Shown piece after piece: positions 7,335 through 12,820 of a stretch of 12,820 bases of DNA (position 1 is the stretch's first letter; each line of letters starts with the position of its first letter). A model generated the notes under the pieces. It was not told where the DNA came from. It saw only the letters and a program-made list of their open reading frames with translations, and did not search any database. Both the position numbers and the translations under genes were made by a program. Origin of the DNA: Deltaproteobacteria bacterium (GTDB lineage Bacteria > Desulfobacterota > Syntrophia > Syntrophales > UBA2210); contig JAFCZZ010000046.1 in assembly GCA_019314085.1 (NCBI GenBank), forward strand, positions 1-12,820. The letters are read 5' to 3'.

Positions 7335-8288
7335 TTACATCGCCGCCGCTATCGCGTCGAGCACCATCCCCCTGACGGTTTCAAAGGTTCCTTCAACCCT
7401 GCAGGCGGAGGCATTCCTATGTCCACCCCCTCCCAGCCTGCCCGCGATCTTTTCCACATCGACGTCTCCCTTGGATCGCAGGCTTATCTTAAATCGATTT
7501 GCGGAAACCTCGTAACAGCAAACGGCAATCTCGACACCCTGTATCGAACGAACCGCATCGACAAGGCCCTCTGTGTGCTCCGGAAGCGCCCCTTCCCTGC
7601 GGAGCATCTCCTGCGTGACAGAGACGACCCCCACCCATCCTCTCTCATACAATTGCAGGCCCTCCAGGACCTTCCCCATCAATCGAATCTGCACCGCCGG
7701 TTTGGTCTCATAGATGTTTTGCGCTATGTATCGGCAGTCCGCACCCCTTTCCACCAGATCGGCCGCTACCCTGAAGGTGGCGCTTCCCGTGTTGGAATAC
7801 TGGAAACTGCCGGTATCCGTGAGGATAGCCGTATATAGATTCGTCGCGATATCTCCGGTGATCGCAATCTTCATATGCTGCAGGAGGCGATGGATCATCT
7901 CACCCGTGGAACTCGCCCGGGAATCGGTCAGCAATATCTTTGAAAAGGTGCCGATGGATACATGGTGATCAATATTAACGATTTTTTGTATGGACTCTAC
8001 CTTGCCCTGCTGATCTCCGACCCGTGAGATATCACTGCAATCCAGGACAAAGGCCGCATCAAACCCGTCGACAGAATCCAGAGAATGAACAATCGCCTCC
8101 GTGCCGGGGAGAAATTCGTACACGGCCGGCGTCGTATCCTGATTATACACGACGGCCTCCTTTCCCATATCGCGCAGCACATGGTACAGGGCCAGCTCGG
8201 ACCCCAGGGCATCACCATCCGGTCTCACGTGGGACGTGATGAGAAAGGTGGTGCCAGCCTGTATCACCTCGGCAATTTCATCAAACAT
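7335..8288 (-). CDS. nrnA: DHH/DHHA1 phosphoesterase, NrnA-type oligoribonuclease/pAp phosphatase
   Basis: NrnA-type enzymes degrade very short RNAs (nanoRNAs) to mononucleotides, and many also remove the 3' phosphate of pAp. The metal-binding DHH motifs are present in the 317 residues: SHVRPDGDALGSELAL (19-34) with His20, Asp24 and Asp26; VLDCSD (81-86) with Asp83; NIDHHVS (105-111), the DHH triad; and TDTGSF (157-162). The C-terminal DHHA1 domain has the substrate-binding GGGGHRNASACRV (286-298). The start overlaps the end of the rbfA-containing ORF by 8 bases, and GGAG lies about 10 bases upstream. Placement between rbfA and truB is common in Firmicutes and Desulfobacterota. It fits PNPase nearby, which leaves short products that NrnA removes. 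Exact substrate preference is not visible from sequence. Confidence 0.93.
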   Translation of the reverse strand: MFDEIAEVIQAGTTFLITSHVRPDGDALGSELALYHVLRDMGKEAVVYNQDTTPAVYEFLPGTEAIVHSLDSVDGFDAAFVLDCSDISRVGDQQGKVESIQKIVNIDHHVSIGTFSKILLTDSRASSTGEMIHRLLQHMKIAITGDIATNLYTAILTDTGSFQYSNTGSATFRVAADLVERGADCRYIAQNIYETKPAVQIRLMGKVLEGLQLYERGWVGVVSVTQEMLRREGALPEHTEGLVDAVRSIQGVEIAVCCYEVSANRFKISLRSKGDVDVEKIAGRLGGGGHRNASACRVEGTFETVRGMVLDAIAAAM

Positions 8289-8853
8289 CTTTTTCTATCT
8301 CCGCCAGCAGTCGGTTAATGCGGTCCCCATATTCAAAAGATTTGTCAAAGGTAAATACGATTTCAGGGACATAGCGAAGCCGCAATCGCTTCCCCAGCTC
8401 TCTTCTCAGAAAACCGGCGGCCCGGTGCAGACCTTTCATTGTCTCGTCACTACAGGCATTCTCACCCATCCGGACAAAAAAGACCCTCGCCTGGCGGAGG
8501 TCATCCGTCACCTTAACGCCGGTAACCGTTATCTCCTGTACCTGCGGATCGTTGATCTGCTTCAACAGGATATCCGAAATCTCAGCCTTTATGAGATCGG
8601 CAACCTTGTCAGCTCTCTTGAAACTCATCGACACAATCTTATCCATCTTTGAATTTACAAAACCCCTTTCGTTCCCCACGACACTGAATCCGATCCGACA
8701 TCTTTTCCAGTCATTATATGCCCCCACCTCCGCTATGGAAACATTGAACGTATTCTTTGTTCTGCCCAGGATCCTCCGCACCACCGATCTTTTCTCTTTC
8801 AAAGATCTGCTGCCTCCGACAACGATATCCACGATTCCCGTACCGACTACCAT
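8281..8853 (-). CDS. rbfA: Fusion ORF: shortened DUF503 (YlxP-like) domain + ribosome-binding factor RbfA
   Basis: RbfA is a KH-fold factor that binds immature 30S subunits and helps 16S rRNA 5'-end maturation. Here one 190-residue frame holds two proteins that are normally separate. Residues 1-75 (MVVGTGIVDIVVGGSRSLKE, FNVSIAEVGAYNDWKRCRIG, NSKMDKIVS) match DUF503/YlxP, a small protein of unknown function often encoded just before rbfA. Residues 76-190 are a complete RbfA: MSFKRADKVADLIKAEISDI, ITVTGVKVTDDLRQARVFF and VPEIVFTFDKSFEYGDRI. The usual last 20 or so residues of DUF503 are missing, and the join falls exactly on a Met (ATG at 8626-8628) where RbfA would start. No good ribosome binding site precedes that internal ATG, whereas GAGGA precedes the 8853 ATG. 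Translation as one fused protein is therefore likely. Confidence 0.88.
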   Translation of the reverse strand: MVVGTGIVDIVVGGSRSLKEKRSVVRRILGRTKNTFNVSIAEVGAYNDWKRCRIGFSVVGNERGFVNSKMDKIVSMSFKRADKVADLIKAEISDILLKQINDPQVQEITVTGVKVTDDLRQARVFFVRMGENACSDETMKGLHRAAGFLRRELGKRLRLRYVPEIVFTFDKSFEYGDRINRLLAEIEKDV

Positions 8854-8911
8854 CGGAAAACAATCCTCAACACATCAGACACCGTCTTACATACAGGGCA
8901 CAGAGAGACTG

Positions 8912-11419
8912 CTACAGTTTTCTGGCTACAGCCTCTCGTGTATACGTTTCTATGACATCCCCTTCCTTGATATCATTGAAGCCCTCTACCCCGATACCGC
9001 ATTCGAAACCGGAGAGGACCTCCTTGGCATCATCCTTGAATCTCTTGAGGGAAAGGAAGGTGCCGTCATGAATAACCACCCCGTCTCTCAGGAGTCTCAA
9101 CCGGGCATTCCTGAGTATCTTGCCGTCGGTCACGCGGCTCCCCGCAATCGTGCCGATTTTTGACACCTTGAAGACTTGAAGCACTTCGGCACGTCCCTGA
9201 ACGGACTCTTCGTACACCGGCTCAAGGAGCCCTTCCATGGCATTCCGTACATCCGCAATGGCATCATATATGACATCGTACAGCTTGACACTCACGCCTT
9301 CCTTTTCGATAATCTCCGAGACCCTCGGGTCAGGTCTGACCTTGAATCCGAGGATGATCGCATCGGACGCCGATGCCAGCATAACATCCGTCTCGGTGAT
9401 CGCGCCCGCGGAGCCATGGATCAGAATCAGCTTCACATCGCTCGTGCTGAGTTTCAGAAAGGCCTCCGAAAGGGCCTCCACCGACCCCTGGACATCGGCC
9501 TTAATAATAACATTCAGTTCCTTGGCACCCTCCTGGATCCTCTCATACAGCTGCTCAAGGGTTATCTTTGACGTTGCGGAGAGCTCTTTCTCCCGTTCTT
9601 TTCTCAACCAGTACTCACCGATGGCGCGCGCCCTTTTGTCATCCTCTACACAGACAAAGTCCATGCCGGCCTGCGGCACACTGGAAAAGCCGACAACCTC
9701 CACCGGCAGGGAAGGCCCTGCCTGGGCAATCCTGCGTCCCTTATCGTCGGTCATGGCCCGCACCCTGCCATACTCCATCTTGGAAACAACGGCATCGCCC
9801 TCTCTCAGGGTCCCCTCCTGGACAATGACTGTGGCAACCGGACCTCTCCCTTTGTCAAGCTTTGCCTCCACAACGACTCCGCGCGCCAACCGGTCCGGGT
9901 CGGCCGTAAGTTCCATGATATCGGACTGGAGAAGGATCATCTCCATCAATTCTTCTATGCCCGTCTTCTGCTTCGCCGAAACATCCGCATAGATGGTATT
10001 CCCCCCCCATGCCTCGGGCACAAGCTCGAATTCGGAAAGCTGCTGTTTTATCCTCTCCGGGTCGGCATTCGGCTTATCGATCTTGTTGACCGCAACGATG
10101 ATAGGGACACCGGCAGCCCGGGAATGGTTGACCGCCTCAATCGTCTGATCCATAACACCATCGTCAGCGGCAACCACAAGCACCACAATATCGGTTACCT
10201 GAGCCCCCCTTGCCCTCATTGCCGTGAAGGCCTCATGCCCCGGCGTATCCAGAAACACGATATCCTTTTCGTTGATACGGACATGATACGCCCCTATTGC
10301 CTGGGTGATACCCCCCGACTCGCCCTCTATAACGTTCGTCTGCCGTATCACATCCAGAAGTGAGGTCTTGCCGTGATCAACATGGCCCATGATGGTCACC
10401 ACGGGAGCCCTCGGCTTGAGACTGGCGGGCAGGGGATCCTCCCGGTGTATGATATCCTCATACTCCGCCCCGACGGCCTCCACCTGATATCCGAATTCAC
10501 CGGCCACGAGGGTCGCGGCGTCGATGTCTATCGACTGATTGATCGTCACCATCATCCCCAGCGAGACAAGCTTGCTGATCAATTCACCGACCTTGATCCC
10601 CATCTTTCTGGCGAGATCACTTATCTTGATGGCCTCTTCTACCCTTATCCTTCTCTTGATCGCCTTGGGGGTCGTAATCTCGGTCGCCTGTATCCGTGTG
10701 GCGGAGATAACCTTCTCTTCCTTCCAGCTCCTGCGCGCCTCCTGGGATTTTCCTCTTCTGGTCCGTTTCCCCTTCTTATCAAACTGCTGTTTGAGGAAGG
10801 TCTTCTTTTTCCGGACATCCTCCCCCACATGCACCTCAACCGGCTTCTTCATCTTGTGCGATGGTTTCGGCGACGCTTTCTCCTCTTTTTCGGGCGCAGG
10901 TTTGGTCTCCTGGGACGGCACGCTCACCTCTTCCCGTGGGGGCACAACCTTCTCCTCCGGGGGTACGATCTCCGGCTCTTTCCTTATGACCGCCCGGACG
11001 ATTGTTGCGGAAGTCCTGCGCGGTTTTTTCTCGGGCACCGCCTTTTTTTCTTCTTTTTTCTCTTCCTTCCCTTTTTCCGTACCTTCCGCCGGCACAGCCT
11101 CCTGAACCGTCTCTTTCTCTTCCGCCTCCTCGAGTGCCCCTTCCGGCTCCGGTTGAGATTCAGCCGGAATTTCCTCTTCGCCCTCGGGGGTGGGCTGCCG
11201 TACTGCCCTCCTTCTGATGACCGTCCTCTTAACCCTTTCCTCTACGATCGCGTCCTTCTCACCCAGGGCAAATTCCGTTCGCACCCGTTGGACATCGTCT
11301 TCTTCAAGGGAACTGGAATGGGCCTTGACGGCTATTCCAAGCTTCTCCAGTCGCGTGATAAGATCTTTATTCTCTATGCCGAGCTCTTTGGCCAACTCGT
11401 AGACTCTTATTTTGGACAT
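8912..11419 (-). CDS. infB: Translation initiation factor IF-2
   Basis: IF-2 is the GTPase that brings initiator fMet-tRNA to the 30S subunit and promotes subunit joining. The 835-residue protein has an N-terminal IF2_N module (1-50, [14 protein letters not shown]). A long low-complexity Glu/Lys/Pro/Val-rich linker (about 60-245) follows, then a second IF2_N module (about 262-312). The G domain has GHVDHGKTS (345-353), [19 protein letters not shown] (391-398), NKID (445-448) and SAK (481-483). The two C-terminal domains complete it. The frame is open 11 codons further upstream. I chose the ATG at 11417-11419 because [10 protein letters not shown] is the standard N-terminus and CAGGAG lies about 9 bases before it. 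The gap from nusA is 44 bases, with no ylxR or L7Ae-like gene between. Confidence 0.97.
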   Translation of the reverse strand: MSKIRVYELAKELGIENKDLITRLEKLGIAVKAHSSSLEEDDVQRVRTEFALGEKDAIVEERVKRTVIRRRAVRQPTPEGEEEIPAESQPEPEGALEEAEEKETVQEAVPAEGTEKGKEEKKEEKKAVPEKKPRRTSATIVRAVIRKEPEIVPPEEKVVPPREEVSVPSQETKPAPEKEEKASPKPSHKMKKPVEVHVGEDVRKKKTFLKQQFDKKGKRTRRGKSQEARRSWKEEKVISATRIQATEITTPKAIKRRIRVEEAIKISDLARKMGIKVGELISKLVSLGMMVTINQSIDIDAATLVAGEFGYQVEAVGAEYEDIIHREDPLPASLKPRAPVVTIMGHVDHGKTSLLDVIRQTNVIEGESGGITQAIGAYHVRINEKDIVFLDTPGHEAFTAMRARGAQVTDIVVLVVAADDGVMDQTIEAVNHSRAAGVPIIVAVNKIDKPNADPERIKQQLSEFELVPEAWGGNTIYADVSAKQKTGIEELMEMILLQSDIMELTADPDRLARGVVVEAKLDKGRGPVATVIVQEGTLREGDAVVSKMEYGRVRAMTDDKGRRIAQAGPSLPVEVVGFSSVPQAGMDFVCVEDDKRARAIGEYWLRKEREKELSATSKITLEQLYERIQEGAKELNVIIKADVQGSVEALSEAFLKLSTSDVKLILIHGSAGAITETDVMLASASDAIILGFKVRPDPRVSEIIEKEGVSVKLYDVIYDAIADVRNAMEGLLEPVYEESVQGRAEVLQVFKVSKIGTIAGSRVTDGKILRNARLRLLRDGVVIHDGTFLSLKRFKDDAKEVLSGFECGIGVEGFNDIKEGDVIETYTREAVARKL

Positions 11420-11463
11420 TGTGGGAACTCCTGGGTACCTTGCCGGCAGCATACGGGCAGTTT

Positions 11464-12732
11464 TTACATATCTTCGGCCCGGCTTTCGCCGCTTTCACTG
11501 TTGATAATCTTTTTTGCCTCTTCAATCCAGGTGATTGCCTTTTTCTCGCTGATTCCCTTGATGGAACTGAGCGCCTCGAGTTCCGCCGAAGCCACCATTG
11601 CGACGCCTTTAAATCCTTCCCCATAGAGAAGATCGGCCGTACGTTCACCAATTCCGGCTATCTTCATGAGAGATTCGGACCCCTCCTTTTCCGCTTCCGC
11701 CACACCTGTTTCGTTCTTGACATCAATCTTCCAGCCGGTAAGCCTGGCGGCCAATCTGACATTCTGGCCGGCCCTCCCAATCGCCAGGGAAAGCTGATCA
11801 TCCGGTACGATGACCTCCATGGTCCGGGCATCTTCATCCATGTACACCCTGTCCACCTTGGCCGGTGAAAGGGCATTGCATATATACCTCACCGGGTCCT
11901 CGGAGCAGGGAACAATGTCTATCTTTTCCCCTCTCAGCTCCTGCACAACACCCTGCACCCTGGATCCTCTCATGCCGACGCACGCTCCGACCGGGTCAAT
12001 GTCTCTGTCCTCGGACCGGACAGAGATCTTGGTCCTGTTTCCCGGCTCCCTCGCTATATTGACAATCTCGATCAATCCTTCGGATATTTCGGGAACCTCC
12101 ATCTCAAAGAGGGCCCTGACAAAGCCCGGGTGTGTCCTGGACAACAGTATCTGAGGCCCCTTGGATATTCTCTTGACGTCGTATATATATGCCCGTATCC
12201 GCTCCCCCCGTCTGAACGATTCTCTCTTTATCTGTTCGGAAGGAAGGATTATTCCCTCCGACATGCCGAGGCTGACAATGATACTCCCCCCCTCAAACCG
12301 CTGTACGAAGCCATTGACCAGATCACCCTTCCTGTCCTTGTATTCCTCGTAGATATTGTCACGCTCGGCATCCTTGACCTTTTGAATGATTATCTGCTTG
12401 GCCGTCTGAACGGCAATCCGCCCGAAGGTGTCCGTCTCTATCTTTATCCCGAGGCTGTCTCCCAGTTCCGCCTCTTCATCCAGGGTTTCATGGGCCTCTT
12501 GCAGGGATATCTGTGTATCCTGATTGAGAACGTGTTCAACCACGGTCTTAAAGAGGAAGGTTTCCATCTCTCCCGCTTCCTCGTTGTAGTTCACCTCAAG
12601 ATCCAGGTCCAGCCCCAGTTTCTTCCGTGCGGCGGTCAAAACGGCTGTTTCCAACGCATCGACGATTATTTCTTTGTCTATGCCCTTTTCCTTTCCCATC
12701 TGTTCGATGAGACGTTTAAGATCTGGCAACAT
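11464..12732 (-). CDS. nusA: Transcription termination/antitermination factor NusA
   Basis: NusA binds RNA polymerase and nascent RNA, controlling pausing, intrinsic termination and rRNA antitermination. The 422 residues form an N-terminal polymerase-binding domain (about 1-130), an S1 domain (about 135-200), KH1 with [15 protein letters not shown] (252-266) and KH2 with [19 protein letters not shown] (316-334). A single C-terminal helix-hairpin-helix-type repeat follows (about 352-412, [17 protein letters not shown]). E. coli NusA has about 495 residues and two acidic C-terminal repeats, so this is the shorter form. The ATG at 12730-12732 follows GGAGG by about 8 bases. It is the first gene of the operon visible here. 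A minus-strand open frame ends in TAA one base before it. Confidence 0.96.
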   Translation of the reverse strand: MLPDLKRLIEQMGKEKGIDKEIIVDALETAVLTAARKKLGLDLDLEVNYNEEAGEMETFLFKTVVEHVLNQDTQISLQEAHETLDEEAELGDSLGIKIETDTFGRIAVQTAKQIIIQKVKDAERDNIYEEYKDRKGDLVNGFVQRFEGGSIIVSLGMSEGIILPSEQIKRESFRRGERIRAYIYDVKRISKGPQILLSRTHPGFVRALFEMEVPEISEGLIEIVNIAREPGNRTKISVRSEDRDIDPVGACVGMRGSRVQGVVQELRGEKIDIVPCSEDPVRYICNALSPAKVDRVYMDEDARTMEVIVPDDQLSLAIGRAGQNVRLAARLTGWKIDVKNETGVAEAEKEGSESLMKIAGIGERTADLLYGEGFKGVAMVASAELEALSSIKGISEKKAITWIEEAKKIINSESGESRAEDM

Positions 12733-12820
12733 GTTACCGGTCCTCCGAACTCAAATTGACGGCTTCGTAAAAAATCCACCTCTCCCGATGCATCGGGGTC
12801 ATACTGCCATCCAATCCCGA
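12733..12820. repeat. Probable edge of an interspersed repeat upstream of nusA, with 14-bp palindrome
   Basis: This edge stretch holds the perfect 14-bp palindrome CCCGATGCATCGGG (12784-12797). Next to it is TGGATTTTTTACGAAGCCGT on the minus strand. The hexamer TCCCGA occurs at 12783-12788 and again at 12815-12820. From memory, sequences of the type TTTTTACGA(N)CC(A/G)TCAA next to GGGAAT/TCGGGA palindromes recur between genes in Desulfobacterota genomes. There is no second copy in this window, so the repeat nature is inference. One minus-strand frame stays open across it and ends at 12734. Its 28 residues do not resemble the C-terminus of RimP. Confidence 0.4.

Noticed and set aside
10373..11626. 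Plus-strand open frame of 417 codons antisense to infB
   Set aside because: It mirrors the Glu/Lys-rich linker and G domain of IF-2, giving a Phe/Leu/Arg-rich product with no family features. infB on the other strand is certain.
12734..12820. Minus-strand open frame ending one base before nusA, as the 3' end of rimP
   Set aside because: The 28 visible residues do not resemble the RimP C-terminal SH3-like domain. I cannot exclude an altered tail because the window ends.

Overview
All recognisable genes in this window lie on the minus strand, so the biological order runs from high to low coordinates. The gene content suggests an anaerobic member of the Desulfobacterota (former Deltaproteobacteria). 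The reasons are the nusA-infB-rbfA-nrnA-truB-rpsO-pnp-dut order, a COG1900/DUF39-type homocysteine biosynthesis protein of the kind found in sulfate reducers and methanogens, and a pilMN locus with a strong sigma-54 promoter match. Base composition looks moderately GC-rich and even. I saw no insertion sequence, tRNA, rRNA, CRISPR array or phage gene. The lineage is inferred from gene content, not from a search.

Region 1 (12820-3411) is a transcription/translation superoperon. It holds nusA, infB, a DUF503-RbfA fusion ORF, nrnA (DHH phosphoesterase), truB, rpsO, pnp and dut, with short gaps or overlaps of 8 bp. It ends at a clear intrinsic terminator (3411-3442). The products cover transcription elongation and antitermination (NusA), translation initiation (IF-2), 30S maturation (RbfA, S15), tRNA pseudouridylation (TruB), RNA and nanoRNA turnover (PNPase, NrnA) and nucleotide-pool cleaning (dUTPase). 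rimP, usually just upstream of nusA, is not recognisable in the 88 bases left at the edge. Those bases hold a perfect 14-bp palindrome and look like the end of an interspersed repeat.

Region 2 (3410-2167) is a single gene for homocysteine biosynthesis from aspartate semialdehyde. It sits downstream of the terminator, with only a weak promoter candidate.

Region 3 (2166-1) begins with a 357-bp intergenic stretch. This carries a near-perfect -24/-12 sigma-54 promoter, a possible enhancer-protein site and a small G/C hairpin leader. It drives a short FtsB/DivIC-like membrane protein followed by pilM and pilN, which is cut by the window edge. PilM and PilN are the cytoplasmic and inner-membrane parts of the type IV pilus alignment complex.

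Most of the window is conserved housekeeping DNA. The points that stand out are the DUF503-RbfA in-frame fusion with a shortened DUF503 part, the sigma-54 promoter in front of a division-protein-like gene joined to pilMN, and the repeat-like sequence abutting nusA. I found no convincing new defence or mobile system.
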